Assembly (NCBI GenBank): GCA_039923855.1
Contig: JBDTBW010000035.1
Location: 1-64,000, forward strand
Length of the DNA: 64,000 bases
Direction of reading: 5' to 3'
Source of the DNA: 66-474 sp039923855
Lineage (GTDB): Bacteria > Pseudomonadota > Gammaproteobacteria > Xanthomonadales > Rhodanobacteraceae
This document shows, piece after piece, positions 19,130 to 28,935 of the stretch. The notes under the pieces are model-generated. The model was given only the letters and a program-made list of their open reading frames with translations. It had not been told where the DNA came from and made no database searches. Made by a program: the position numbers and the translations under genes. Numbering within the stretch: position 1 is the first letter of the stretch; each line of letters starts with the position of its first letter.

Positions 19130-20938
19130 ATGGCCGTGAATCCTCAATCCCGCAACCCGACTGTGCTGCTTGGCAGCCGCGGCCGGCTGGAATTGGACGA
19201 GGTACTGGCAGCGCTGATCGTCGACGGTCTGTTGTCGGCCGAGGACGCCAAGCGCGTGCGCGGTTCCGATCGCAGCGGCAAGAGTTCGCTGGAACTGCAT
19301 CCGCTGGTGTTGATCGGCAACGCGAAAGTGCCGAACCGGCGCGAGCCGGGCAAGCCATTGAGCGTGGAATCGCTCACCGTGTGGCTGGCGGGAAAAGCCG
19401 CGTTGCCGTATCTCAAGATCGATCCGATGAAGATCGACGCGGCGGTGGTGACGCAGGCGGTCAGCCACGCCTATGCGCAGCGCCATCGCATCCTGCCGGT
19501 GGCCGTCGATGGCAACGCTGTCACCTTCGCCACCGCAGAACCCTTCGAGAATCTCTGGGCCGCCGACCTCGCGCAGATGATCCGCCGCGAAGTGAAGCTC
19601 GTGGTCGCGAATCCATTGGACGTGAATCGTTACTTGTTGGAGTTCTATGGCGTGCAGCGCTCGATCGCACTGGCGCGCGATGCGAAACAGGAGGATTACG
19701 ACGCCTCCAGGATTCTCAACTTCGAACAATTGCTCGAGTTGGGGAAAGCCGGCGAGATCGGCGCCGACGATCGCCACGTGGTGCACATTGTCGATTGGTT
19801 ACTGCAATACGCGTTCGAGCAACGCGCCTCGGACATCCATCTGGAACCGCGTCGCGAAGCGGGGCAATTGCGTTTCCGTATCGACGGCATCCTGCACAAG
19901 GTATTCGAACTGCCACCGCCGGTGATGACCGCGGTGACCGCGCGGGTAAAGATTCTTTCGCGGCTGGATATCGCCGAGAAACGCCGTCCGCAGGACGGCC
20001 GCATCAAGACGCGCTCGTCGGGCGGGCGCGAAGTCGAACTTCGCATCTCGGTGATGCCGACCGCGTTCGGCGAAAAAGTGGTGATGCGCATCTTCGATCC
20101 TGACATCGTGGTCAAAGCCTTCGCGCAATTGGGTTTCGGCCCCGACGAGGAGCGCGCGTGGCGGATCATGGTCGAACGCCCGCACGGCATCGTGCTGGTG
20201 ACGGGCCCGACCGGTTCCGGCAAGACCACCACCTTGTATTCGACACTGAAGCATCTGGCCAAGCCGGAATTGAACGTGTGCACCATCGAGGATCCGATCG
20301 AGATGGTGTCGGGCGAGTTGAACCAGACCCAGGTGCAACCGGCGATCGATCTGGATTTCGCGGCCGGCGTGCGGACGCTGTTGCGGCAGGATCCGGACAT
20401 CATCATGGTCGGAGAAATCCGCGACTTGCAGACCGCGCAGATGGCGGTGCAGGCGTCGCTGACCGGGCATCTGGTGCTGTCGACCTTGCACACCAACGAC
20501 GCGCCGAGCGCGATCACGCGTTTGCTCGATCTCGGCGCGCCGCATTATCTGATCCAGTCGACGCTGGCCGGCGTGGTCGCGCAGCGGCTGGTGCGTACCT
20601 TGTGTCCGCATTGCAAGACGCAAGCCGCACAGGATCCCGATACCTGGCGTGCGTTGACCCACGGATGGGATTTGCCACTGCCGGAACCCGTGTCCGCGCC
20701 GGTCGGGTGTCTGGAATGCCGCAACACCGGGTTTCTCGGCCGCACCGGCATCTACGAGATGATGACGGTCTCACCCACTTTGCGTGGGATGATTTCGCAA
20801 CAACTCGATCTAGCCGCCTTCAACGCCTGCGCGCTGGCCGAGGGCATGCGGCCTTTGCGCATCTCGGCGGCTGCGCAGGTCGCGCGCGGCATCACCACGG
20901 TGGAGGAAGTGCTGGGCGTGTTGCCGGCTGACGAATAA
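19130..20938 (+). CDS. GspE/PilB-type secretion ATPase
   Basis: A 602-residue cytosolic hexameric ATPase of the type II secretion / type IV pilus family. The N-terminal domain (about residues 20-160) resembles the GspE N1E/MshE domain. The ATPase core has GPTGSGKTTT (Walker A near residue 360), EDPIE (Asp box), GEIRD (Walker B) and the HTND His box. A zinc-binding tetracysteine is present (CPHC ... CLEC). No other type II secretion or pilus gene lies nearby, so it must work with components encoded elsewhere. It is divergent from glyQ. Confidence 0.92.
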   Translation: MAVNPQSRNPTVLLGSRGRLELDEVLAALIVDGLLSAEDAKRVRGSDRSGKSSLELHPLVLIGNAKVPNRREPGKPLSVESLTVWLAGKAALPYLKIDPMKIDAAVVTQAVSHAYAQRHRILPVAVDGNAVTFATAEPFENLWAADLAQMIRREVKLVVANPLDVNRYLLEFYGVQRSIALARDAKQEDYDASRILNFEQLLELGKAGEIGADDRHVVHIVDWLLQYAFEQRASDIHLEPRREAGQLRFRIDGILHKVFELPPPVMTAVTARVKILSRLDIAEKRRPQDGRIKTRSSGGREVELRISVMPTAFGEKVVMRIFDPDIVVKAFAQLGFGPDEERAWRIMVERPHGIVLVTGPTGSGKTTTLYSTLKHLAKPELNVCTIEDPIEMVSGELNQTQVQPAIDLDFAAGVRTLLRQDPDIIMVGEIRDLQTAQMAVQASLTGHLVLSTLHTNDAPSAITRLLDLGAPHYLIQSTLAGVVAQRLVRTLCPHCKTQAAQDPDTWRALTHGWDLPLPEPVSAPVGCLECRNTGFLGRTGIYEMMTVSPTLRGMISQQLDLAAFNACALAEGMRPLRISAAAQVARGITTVEEVLGVLPADE

Positions 20939-21020
20939 GTCGTCATTCCGGCGGAATTGTTACGCTCTTGCCACTCACTCCTCACTATCAATTGTTCACT
21001 CCTTCTCCACACACGCAATC

Positions 21021-21755
21021 ATGTTGCCGCTCCTTCTTATCCAGACCGGCGAAGCGCCGGAGCCCATCCATGCGCGGTTCGGCGGTTTCGCTGAGTGGTT
21101 TCGCGTTGCGATGGGGCTCGCGCCGGAACACCTGCACGTTGTGCGCGTCGATCAAGGCGGAATACTGCCCGCACCCGACACCATCGCCGGCGCGGTGATC
21201 ACCGGCTCCGGGGCGATGGTCACCGACCGTGAACCCTGGAGCGAGAACACCGCTGCATGGTTGCGCAATGCGATGGACGCCGAATTGCCGTTGTTCGGCG
21301 TGTGCTACGGTCATCAACTGATGGCGCACGCGCTGGGTGGCGAAGTGGGCTGGCTGCCGGCCCAGCGCGAAATAGGTACGCAACCGGTTTCGCTGACCCA
21401 TGCGATCGATCATGACGATCCGCTCTGCGGCGCGCTTCCGGAACAGTTCCCCGCGCACACCACGCACCGGCAGAGCGTGCTGACACCGCCGCGCGGCGCG
21501 CGCGTACTGGCGCGTTCCGATCTCGATCCGCATCAAATCCTGCACTACGGCAGCCGAGCGATCTCCGCCCAGTTCCATCCGGAGTTTACCGCGGCCATGA
21601 TGCGCGCTTATCTCGACGCGCGCGAGGATATTTTGCAAGGCGAAGACTTCGATGTGGACGCTTTGCTCCGCGGCGTGCGCGAGACGCCCGCTGCGATGGC
21701 GTTATTGCAACGCTTCGCGCATATGGCATTGGATGGATCGCAATTAGCCGCGTAA
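21021..21755 (+). CDS. Class I glutamine amidotransferase (GMP synthase-like)
   Basis: A 244-residue stand-alone GATase1 domain protein that would hydrolyse glutamine or a gamma-glutamyl compound. The nucleophile elbow GVCYGHQ (Cys near residue 95) and the C-terminal His/Glu pair FHPEF near 190 are intact. Similar proteins are annotated 'GMP synthase-like', but there is no ATP-pyrophosphatase domain, so it is not GuaA. Its 3' end overlaps the convergent rhomboid gene by 12 bp. Confidence 0.88.
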   Translation: MLPLLLIQTGEAPEPIHARFGGFAEWFRVAMGLAPEHLHVVRVDQGGILPAPDTIAGAVITGSGAMVTDREPWSENTAAWLRNAMDAELPLFGVCYGHQLMAHALGGEVGWLPAQREIGTQPVSLTHAIDHDDPLCGALPEQFPAHTTHRQSVLTPPRGARVLARSDLDPHQILHYGSRAISAQFHPEFTAAMMRAYLDAREDILQGEDFDVDALLRGVRETPAAMALLQRFAHMALDGSQLAA

Positions 21756-22415
21756 CCGCCGCGCCACCGCGCTGCGCGAAACGAACGCGAACGCGATGCC
21801 GAACGCGAAGCCGGCGATATGCGCCCACCACACCACGGTGCCGAAACCGGGGCCGGCCCAGGTGAACAGCAATTGCAGCAGCGCCCACATGCCGATCAGC
21901 AGCCACGCCGGCACCCGCACGAATTCGAAATAGAATCCCAGCGGCAACACCAGCCCCAGGTGCGCGCGCGGAAACAGCGCAAGGTACGCGCCGACCACCG
22001 CCGACACCGCGCCACTGCAACCCACGATCGGCGCGCGCAACTCCGACAGCGTCAAGGCGCCGGCCAGATTGGCGAATGCACCGCCAAGCAGGAACAGCGC
22101 GAGAAACCGCCGCGAGCCCAGCGCGCGTTCGGCGGGAAATCCGAAAATCACCAGGAACAGCATGTTGCCGACCAGATGCAGCCAGTCCGCATGCATGAAC
22201 AGCGCGGTGAACAAGCGCAGCCACGGCCACACCATGAATGGATGCGCGGTAACGAACAAACGCGCGGGCACCGTGCCCCAACGCGCCAGCACCGCATAAC
22301 GCGCTTCCGGCGCGGCCAGCGCCAACCAGCAGAAACCGGCGACGCAGGCCACCACCAGCAATGGCGTCACCCAGCGGATACCGGGACGGCGGCGACTTGG
22401 CACATCGACGAACAT
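21744..22415 (-). CDS. Rhomboid family intramembrane serine protease
   Basis: A 223-residue membrane protease. The catalytic serine is in GCSGAVSAVVG and the catalytic histidine in WWAHIAGFAFG; the HADWLHLVGNMLFL segment (conserved His and Asn of helix 2) is also present. About six membrane helices are visible. The ATG at 22413-22415 gives MFVDVPSRRR followed by the first helix; upstream frame is not protein-like. The sequence just before this start is one arm of an inverted repeat (22418-22448). Confidence 0.9.
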   Translation of the reverse strand: MFVDVPSRRRPGIRWVTPLLVVACVAGFCWLALAAPEARYAVLARWGTVPARLFVTAHPFMVWPWLRLFTALFMHADWLHLVGNMLFLVIFGFPAERALGSRRFLALFLLGGAFANLAGALTLSELRAPIVGCSGAVSAVVGAYLALFPRAHLGLVLPLGFYFEFVRVPAWLLIGMWALLQLLFTWAGPGFGTVVWWAHIAGFAFGIAFAFVSRSAVARRLRG

Positions 22416-22853
22416 CAAGGAGTCCCGAGGCAAATCTGCATGGCCGCGCAGGCGGCTGGACGGGATGGGATGCAAGGCGGCGTGCGATGGCGATGCTGAT
22501 TGCATCGGCGAGCGCGCCAACGCAGCAGACTGCCCGTCCAGCCCGTGCCCATTCGGGTTGGGCCCGAGCGCCCCGCTCGCGTCGTTGCGAACCTCGACCA
22601 TAGTAGAACTATGACCAGCGGTCCGCGCCTGGCGATCATCGGTGCTCGGGCAGCAACGCGGCTCATGGAGATTTGCCTCGGGACTCCTCACTACCGTAAC
22701 CGTTCCGCACCGTGTCTGCGAGCGCGGGCGCGCCCGTCCCTCACCCAAGCCTCATGGCGTCCTCATGACTGTCCCCTCGTACGGAGCGATACTTCCTTCC
22801 ACTATGATCGCGTCGAAACACGCCACGCCTGTAACGTCAAAGGAAGGTGGGTA
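22416..22853. other. 438-bp divergent spacer with an imperfect inverted repeat
   Basis: This separates the rhomboid and FAD-oxidoreductase genes. A roughly 31-bp imperfect inverted repeat has arms at 22418-22448 and 22657-22688; the core agreggate AGGAGTCCCGAGGCAAATCT matches over 20 bases. A short hairpin CATAG/CTATG lies at 22604-22618. TATGAT at 22803-22808 is a possible -10 for the oxidoreductase gene, whose RBS AGGAAGGTGG precedes its ATG. No gene was seen. Confidence 0.5.
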
Positions 22854-24239
22854 ATGTCTGCCGCATCCGATCACGCCGAGACATCAGCATGGCAACAGTT
22901 GGCCGCCAACATGCGCGGCGAGCTATTGCTACCCGGCAGCCCTGAATACGAAGAACGCCGGCATGTCTGGAATGGCGCGATCGATCGCCGGCCATCCGCG
23001 ATCGCGTGTTGCGCGGATGCCGAAGACGTCAGCGCGGTCGCCAAGTTCGCCTCCCGCGAGCACATCCCGATAACAGTGCGCGGCGGGGGTCACAATGTCG
23101 CCGGACTGTCGGTACGCGACAACACGTTGTTGCTCGATCTCGGCGCTTTGAATCGCGTCGAGATCGATGCGCAGGCGCGCATTGCGCGGGTCGAAGGCGG
23201 CGCTTTGTGGCGCGATGTGGATCAAGCGACGCAGCCATACGGGCTTGCCACCACCGGCGGCTTCATCTCGACCACGGGTGTTGGCGGTTACACATTGGGC
23301 GGGGGCGTCGGTTGGCTGATGCGACGCTGCGGCTTGGCGATCGACAACCTGCTCGAAGCCGATGTCGTGCTGGCCGATGGGCGCAGCGTCGTCGCAAACG
23401 CCGAGCAGCACGCCGATCTCTTCTGGGCGCTGCGTGGCGGCGCCGGCGGCTTCGGCGTGGTGACCCGGTTTACTTTTCGCTTGCACCCGGTCGGCGAGGT
23501 GCTGGCCGGTGTGCTGTTCCATCCCCTTGAGGCCGCGCCCGAGCTGCTGCGCGCATTTCGCGCATTCGCGGCGAATGCGCCTGACGAATGCACACTCATG
23601 CTGGTCTTCACCAGCGCCCCGCCGGCGCCGTTCCTGCCACCGGCGGTGCATGGCAAGCGTGTCGTTGCACTCGCCTACTGCTGGAGCGGCGATCCCGCGC
23701 GCGGCGAGCAGGTTATGGCGCCGCTTACGGGATTCGGTCAACCGCTGGGCCGGGTAGACGGGGTCATGCCATACGCCGCCTGGCAGCAGTCCCTGGATGC
23801 ACATGCACCCGCCGGCGACCACTACTATTGGACGACCTCGCTTTTCGATGCATTCGACGATGCAATGATCGATGCGCTCGTGTCGAAGGCGAACACGCCG
23901 CCCGATGCCTTATGCGAGGTGCACGTGCATCACCTCGGCGGCGCGGTGGCGGCGGTTGCGGACGATGCCACCGCATTCGTGCACCGCGACGCGCCGTTCT
24001 TCATCAATGCGATCGGCCACACCGGCGCCACGGAAGACGTCGCAGCGGTGCGCGCGTGGGCACGCGGATTGCGTTCCTCACTCGAACCCTGGGCACGCGT
24101 GGGACTGCAGCCGAATTTCGCCGGCGAGGCCAGCGACTGGCGCAAGCATACGCATGATGCCGTCGCGATGGCACGTCTGGAGGAGTTGCGACGGCGTTAC
24201 GACCCTGAAGGTTTGCTGCTGCCCGCGCGCGGCAGTTAG
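22854..24239 (+). CDS. FAD-binding oxidoreductase, berberine-bridge-enzyme-like
   Basis: A 461-residue flavoprotein of the FAD_binding_4/BBE family, which oxidises sugars, alcohols or amines; substrate unknown. RGGGHNVAGLS (His near residue 80) is the usual site for 8-alpha-histidyl FAD attachment. GGYTLGGGVGWLMRRCGLAIDNL follows in the PP-loop region (shown as separate motifs GGYTLGGGVGW and RRCGLAIDN). The C-terminal BBE motif appears as RYDPEGLLLPARG. There is no signal peptide. The start has a strong AGGAAGG RBS. It overlaps the convergent regulator gene by 4 bp. Confidence 0.9.
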   Translation: MSAASDHAETSAWQQLAANMRGELLLPGSPEYEERRHVWNGAIDRRPSAIACCADAEDVSAVAKFASREHIPITVRGGGHNVAGLSVRDNTLLLDLGALNRVEIDAQARIARVEGGALWRDVDQATQPYGLATTGGFISTTGVGGYTLGGGVGWLMRRCGLAIDNLLEADVVLADGRSVVANAEQHADLFWALRGGAGGFGVVTRFTFRLHPVGEVLAGVLFHPLEAAPELLRAFRAFAANAPDECTLMLVFTSAPPAPFLPPAVHGKRVVALAYCWSGDPARGEQVMAPLTGFGQPLGRVDGVMPYAAWQQSLDAHAPAGDHYYWTTSLFDAFDDAMIDALVSKANTPPDALCEVHVHHLGGAVAAVADDATAFVHRDAPFFINAIGHTGATEDVAAVRAWARGLRSSLEPWARVGLQPNFAGEASDWRKHTHDAVAMARLEELRRRYDPEGLLLPARGS

Positions 24240-26722
24240 CCGCCAAGCTCCGTCAATAACGCCCGCGCCTCTTCCACCACATCCTCGAAACGTGCCGCGG
24301 CGCCTTGCGCCTGCGTGGTCTCGAACGCAGGGCCAAGTATTTTGCGCGCGCCGTCTTCCGCGGCTGCGTGGGTGAGCTGCCATTGCGGGAACAACGGTGC
24401 GCTGGTCAGTTCGCGCACCCGCGCGGCGGCGGCCAGAAACCGTGCGGCGTCCGCGGCTTGACCTTGTTTGAGCGCGAGATAGGCCGCGCTCTCCACGCAA
24501 CCGGCCTGCCCCCGTCGATGTTGCAGATCGACGCTCACATCCAACGTGCGCAGCCAATCCCGCGCCGCACCCCGCACATCGTCGAGATGAAAGCGCAGCA
24601 AGGCCCGGTTGATCAATGTGTAGCAGCGTTGAAAGCCATCCCCTTCAGGCGACGAAACAAGTTCAACCGCTTCGTTTAGCCACGCTGCGGCTTCGGTATG
24701 CCGACCGCGCAACGCAAGGGCAAGGCCACGGCTCAACAACGCCAGCGAACGCAGCCAGCCATCAGCTTGCGCATCCGCAACCGTCAGTGCGGATTCCACG
24801 CAGCGCTCGGCGCCTGCGAAGTCAGCCGCCACCGCCAATTCGAATGCCAGGTACGTCTGGCCAATCGCAGCCAGCCATGCATCGCCCAATTGCGTCGCCA
24901 ACTCGACGCCTTCGCGCAGCAACGACTTCGCGCACGCATGCGAGCGGCGGTGATAGTGAATGATGCCGTTGGCGACCAAGGCGCGCGCACGATCCAGCGT
25001 TTGCGTGTGCGACGCTTGCAGCGCGATATCCAGCCAGCGGGCGGATTCGAAATATTCACCATGTATCCGGAACCACCAGCACAGGTTGGCAACCAGCGTG
25101 ACCGCGCTGTCGGCAAGATCCGGCTGCGCGTGCGCATAATCGAAGGCCGCGTGCAGATTCGCGAATTCGCGCAAGATGCGCCCGAACCACAATGATTGAC
25201 GCGCGCCGCGGATTTCCGCATCGGCGCGCGCGGTAACGTCGATGAAATGCGCAAGATGCGCGCGTCGTGCACGAGTCTCGTCGCCGCTGTCGACCAGACG
25301 CGCAAGTGCGAACAGCCGCACGCTGTCCAGCAGGCGGTAACGCGGCGGATTGATGTTCGGATCGATCGTGACCAGCGATTTGTCGACCAGCCCGCTCAGC
25401 AATTCAAACGTCTGTTCGCCGTCCAGCCCGAACACCGCGCCGATCGTGGCGGCGCCGTCCAGCGTCCAACCGCCGTCGAATACACCCAATGCGCACAGCA
25501 GCGCCTGTTCCTGTTCCGACAGCAGCGCAAAACTCCATTCGATCAAGGCGCCCAGGGTCTGGTGGCGCGCCGGTCGGTCGGCGCGCGAATCCGTATGCCA
25601 CTGAAAGCGGTCTCCCATCCGCGACAACAGTTGTTCCGGACTCAACAGACGCAAGCGCGCCGCGGCAAGTTCGAGCGCCAGCGGCAAGCCGTCCAGGCGG
25701 CGGCACAATTCGGCCACGGCGGCGGCGTTGGCCGGTGTCAAGGTGAACCCGGAGGCGAGCGACCGGGAGCGGACCAGCAGCAATTGCACCGCTGGAATCA
25801 CCGACAGCCGCGCGATCTCGGCGTCGGTCGTCCACTCACCCTGCGCGGGGGCCTCCAGCGGGGACAGCGAGTAAAGCGTTTCGCCGACGCAATTCAGGCG
25901 TTGCTGGCTGGTCACCAATACATGCAAGCCGGCGCAATGCGACAGCAACGGCGCAATCAGACGACCGAGCAGCTCGGCCACACGTTCGCAGTTGTCGAGC
26001 ACCAGCAGCGCGTGGCGTGTGCGCAGCACTTCGACCAAGCGTTCCATCGCATCGTCCGTGCTGACCGCGCCGCGAATACCGAAGGCATCCGCCAACGTGC
26101 GCGCCAATCTGTCGGCACCCGCAAATGGAGTGAGATCAAATAACCAGACGCCATCCCGAAACGCCTGCGCGCTCACGCGCGCTGCTTCCAGCGCGGCTTG
26201 CGTCTTGCCGATGCCTCCGGCGCCCGTCACGGTCACGAGGCGCGCATTCGCGATCAATGCCTTGAGTTCGGCGATCACGCGCTCGCGGCCGATCAACGGC
26301 TCGATCCGCTCCGGCAAACGCGCGTGCGGCGGTGGCATGAAGCGCGTCGCCGGCGGCGCCCCGGCTGCCTCCGGCGCCCTCGTGAACGATGCGATAAAGC
26401 GATAGCCCAGACCATGCACGGTCTGTATGCAACGCGGCGCTTCGACATCGTCGCCCAGCGCGCGCCGCAACTGGACGATGATGCGATTCAGGGTCGCCGG
26501 CGTGACGTAACTGTGGCCCCAAACCGCATCGAGCAGATGATCGCGGCTGAGCATTTGCCCAGGATGGGTCAGAAATTCACACAACACCGCAAACGCCTTC
26601 GGCTCGATCCCGATCTCGGTTCCGGCCCGGATTACGCGGTGAGCGTCCCCATCCACGCGCACATCGGCGAAGGTAAATACACCCGACGGCAGAGCATATC
26701 CCGCAAGTTTCCCGCTAGCCAT
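24236..26722 (-). CDS. Winged-helix / STAND ATPase / TPR transcriptional regulator
   Basis: An 828-residue multidomain regulator. Residues about 15-110 are an OmpR/CadC-type winged-helix DNA-binding domain (HLLDAVWGHSYVTPATLN, then TVHGLGYRF). Next comes an NB-ARC-like ATPase with Walker A GAGGIGKTQ near residue 170 and Walker B ALLVLDNCE. The C-terminal half is helical repeat (TPR-like). Proteins of this layout act as ligand-responsive activators. Its likely targets are adjacent: the convergent oxidoreductase or the divergent secreted protein; this is inference from position only. Confidence 0.88.
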   Translation of the reverse strand: MASGKLAGYALPSGVFTFADVRVDGDAHRVIRAGTEIGIEPKAFAVLCEFLTHPGQMLSRDHLLDAVWGHSYVTPATLNRIIVQLRRALGDDVEAPRCIQTVHGLGYRFIASFTRAPEAAGAPPATRFMPPPHARLPERIEPLIGRERVIAELKALIANARLVTVTGAGGIGKTQAALEAARVSAQAFRDGVWLFDLTPFAGADRLARTLADAFGIRGAVSTDDAMERLVEVLRTRHALLVLDNCERVAELLGRLIAPLLSHCAGLHVLVTSQQRLNCVGETLYSLSPLEAPAQGEWTTDAEIARLSVIPAVQLLLVRSRSLASGFTLTPANAAAVAELCRRLDGLPLALELAAARLRLLSPEQLLSRMGDRFQWHTDSRADRPARHQTLGALIEWSFALLSEQEQALLCALGVFDGGWTLDGAATIGAVFGLDGEQTFELLSGLVDKSLVTIDPNINPPRYRLLDSVRLFALARLVDSGDETRARRAHLAHFIDVTARADAEIRGARQSLWFGRILREFANLHAAFDYAHAQPDLADSAVTLVANLCWWFRIHGEYFESARWLDIALQASHTQTLDRARALVANGIIHYHRRSHACAKSLLREGVELATQLGDAWLAAIGQTYLAFELAVAADFAGAERCVESALTVADAQADGWLRSLALLSRGLALALRGRHTEAAAWLNEAVELVSSPEGDGFQRCYTLINRALLRFHLDDVRGAARDWLRTLDVSVDLQHRRGQAGCVESAAYLALKQGQAADAARFLAAAARVRELTSAPLFPQWQLTHAAAEDGARKILGPAFETTQAQGAAARFEDVVEEARALLTELGG

Positions 26723-26897
26723 GGCGGCATCTTCGCACTCGGCAGTGATAGCAGCGACGTTGCCCGCTCGCCACTTCCCTCTGATTCCCTTATCGCGGCC
26801 TCATGATTCCGGGCCGCGTGGATCGCATCATGGACTTACAGCCGCTGCTTGGTCAAAACGGCCAAATGCGTGCCATCGCCACCACCAGGAGACTCTC

Positions 26898-27527
26898 ATG
26901 AACACTCGTCTACAAGCCGCCATGGCCATCGCGCTGATGGGCCTGTCCACTGTCGCCGTCACCCACAAGGCACAAGCCTGCGGCATCGACATCATGCATC
27001 CGTCCGCCGGCATCCGCTGGTCGCTGCCGATGTATCGTCCCAGCAGCAACATGCACGCGGCCATGCCCCAAGCCGTGGGGACCAAACAGGTTTCGCGCTA
27101 CCGCAACATATTGCAACTCCTCGAGCCCATCACGGGCCTGTACGAATTCACCTTCACCTCGGATGGCACCGGTAACGGCCCGCCTGCCGGCGTTGTAGCG
27201 GATCAAGGGTTCGTCACCTGGCATGCGGATGGAACCGAAATCATGAATTCGGGCAAGCCGTCCATTGGCGGCAACTTCTGCATGGGCACCTGGACCCGGA
27301 CCGGCGCCAAGACCTACAGCCTTAAACACTACGCGCTGAATTGGGATAACACCGGCCTGAACTTCATCGGCCCGGTCAACATCCGCGAGAACTTCACGCT
27401 GGCCAACGACAACAATTCCTACAGTGGCAATTTCACCCTCGACCAGTATGCGCCGGACGGTACGACACTGCTGGCCCACGTGCAGGGCACGGTGGCGGCC
27501 ACCCGTATAACCGTGGATTCGAATTGA
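26898..27527 (+). CDS. Secreted hypothetical protein
   Basis: A 209-residue exported protein with a clear signal peptide (AAMAIALMGLSTVAVTHKAQA) and mature start near CGIDIMHP. The mature part is beta-rich and ends with VQGTVAATRITVDSN. I recognise no family with certainty; the pattern of a -GLYEFTFTSDG- strand and FTLDQYAPDG resembles bacterial lipocalin-like secreted proteins. The ATG follows AGGAG (spacing 7). The gene is divergent from the regulator at 24.2-26.7 kb (175-bp spacer), which could control it. Confidence 0.75.
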   Translation: MNTRLQAAMAIALMGLSTVAVTHKAQACGIDIMHPSAGIRWSLPMYRPSSNMHAAMPQAVGTKQVSRYRNILQLLEPITGLYEFTFTSDGTGNGPPAGVVADQGFVTWHADGTEIMNSGKPSIGGNFCMGTWTRTGAKTYSLKHYALNWDNTGLNFIGPVNIRENFTLANDNNSYSGNFTLDQYAPDGTTLLAHVQGTVAATRITVDSN

Positions 27528-27552
27528 TGGTTGATGATGCCGCGACTTGAAA

Positions 27553-27590
27553 GCAATACGCCGGGCGCGTGTTCGCGCCCGGCGTATTGC
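27553..27590. terminator. Perfect 17-bp hairpin between convergent genes
   Basis: Arms 27553-27569 and 27574-27590 pair perfectly over 17 bp around a TGTT loop. It sits between the secreted-protein gene and the convergent tyrS stop (27593), fitting a bidirectional terminator. Confidence 0.8.
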
Positions 27591-27592
27591 GG

Positions 27593-28807
27593 CTATTTCG
27601 TCGGCAGCAGTCTCACACGCGCGAAATTGCGTTTGCCGACGGCCAGCACGCCCTCGAAACCCGGCGCGAACACGCGCTGCGCGTCCTCGATCACTTGGCC
27701 GTCGATGCGCACCGCGCGCTCCTTGATCTTGCGGCTGGCTTCTGAATTACTCGCGGTCAATCCGGCCGCGGTTAGCAACCCCGGCAGACGCAGCCCTTCG
27801 TGTGGAACGACGATGTCACTGACCGGCAACAACGCGGTGTCGCCGTCGCCGCGCACCACCGCGTGCCATCCGGCGATCGCTTTATCCGCCGATGCTTCAT
27901 CGTGAAAACGCGCGGTCAGTTCGCGCGCCAGTTCCAGTTTGAAGTCGCGCGGGTTGGCAGCACCAGCGTCAGCATCGCGACGCATGCGCGCGATGTCGTC
28001 CAGTGATTTTTCGAACGACAGCAGCTCGAACCAGCGCCACATCAGCGTGTCGTCGATCTTCATGGTCTTGGTCACCATATCGATCGCCGGCTCGTTGATG
28101 CCGATAGTGTTGCCGAGCGACTTCGACATTTTCTGCACGCCGTCGATGCCTTCCAGCAGCGGCATGGTCAACACGATCTGTGGCGGCTGACCGTGTTGCT
28201 CCTGCAGCGCACGACCCATCAGCAGATTGAATTTCTGGTCGGTGCCCCCCAGCTCGACGTCGGCGCGCAACGCCACCGAGTCGTAGCCCTGCACTAAGGG
28301 ATACAGGAACTCGTGGATCGCAATCGGCTGTTGCGCGGCGTAGCGTTTTGAAAAATCGTCGCGTTCCAGCATGCGCGCGACGGTGTGCGATGCGGCGAGA
28401 CGGATCATATCGGCCGCGTCCATCTTGCCGAACCATTCGGAATTGAAGCGCAGTTCCATCCGCTTGGCATCGAGCACTTTGTAAACCTGCGCGGCGTACG
28501 TTTCCGCATTCGCCGACACATCTTCGCGGGTTAGCGGTTTGCGGGTGGCGTTCTTGCCGGAAGGATCGCCGATCATCCCGGTGAAATCGCCGATCAAAAA
28601 AATCGCGGTGTGCCCCAGATCCTGGAACTGGCGCATCTTGTTGAGCAGTACGGTGTGGCCCAGATGCAGATCCGGCGCGGTCGGATCGAAGCCGGCCTTG
28701 ATCCGCAGCAGCCGTCCCAGCGCCAACCGTGTGCGCAGCTCGTCCTCTTTCAGGATTTCATCCGCGCCACGGCGGATCATGGCGAATGCGTGGTCGATCG
28801 TACTCAT
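27593..28807 (-). CDS. tyrS: Tyrosyl-tRNA synthetase
   Basis: Charges tRNA-Tyr. 404 residues, complete. The class I signatures are PDLHLGH (residues 45-51, HIGH motif) and KMSKS near 227; the GGTDQKFN tyrosine/ATP pocket element is also present. A C-terminal S4 domain (VRIDGQVIEDA) ends the protein. This HLGH form corresponds to the TyrZ/TyrS2-like bacterial subtype. It is divergent from the M23 peptidase gene; a tyrS / peptidase / anmK arrangement is also known in Pseudomonas. Confidence 0.97.
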   Translation of the reverse strand: MSTIDHAFAMIRRGADEILKEDELRTRLALGRLLRIKAGFDPTAPDLHLGHTVLLNKMRQFQDLGHTAIFLIGDFTGMIGDPSGKNATRKPLTREDVSANAETYAAQVYKVLDAKRMELRFNSEWFGKMDAADMIRLAASHTVARMLERDDFSKRYAAQQPIAIHEFLYPLVQGYDSVALRADVELGGTDQKFNLLMGRALQEQHGQPPQIVLTMPLLEGIDGVQKMSKSLGNTIGINEPAIDMVTKTMKIDDTLMWRWFELLSFEKSLDDIARMRRDADAGAANPRDFKLELARELTARFHDEASADKAIAGWHAVVRGDGDTALLPVSDIVVPHEGLRLPGLLTAAGLTASNSEASRKIKERAVRIDGQVIEDAQRVFAPGFEGVLAVGKRNFARVRLLPTK

Positions 28808-28935
28808 GCGGAAAGACGGCCTTGGTGTCTGCGTGAATCGCCCGAAAAGGGACTGGCGTCACGCTGTGAAAGCGATGTAAAAGTTAATTGTGCGTTAAAC
28901 GAGAAACCTTGCGCAAATCTTTGTCCGATAAGGCA

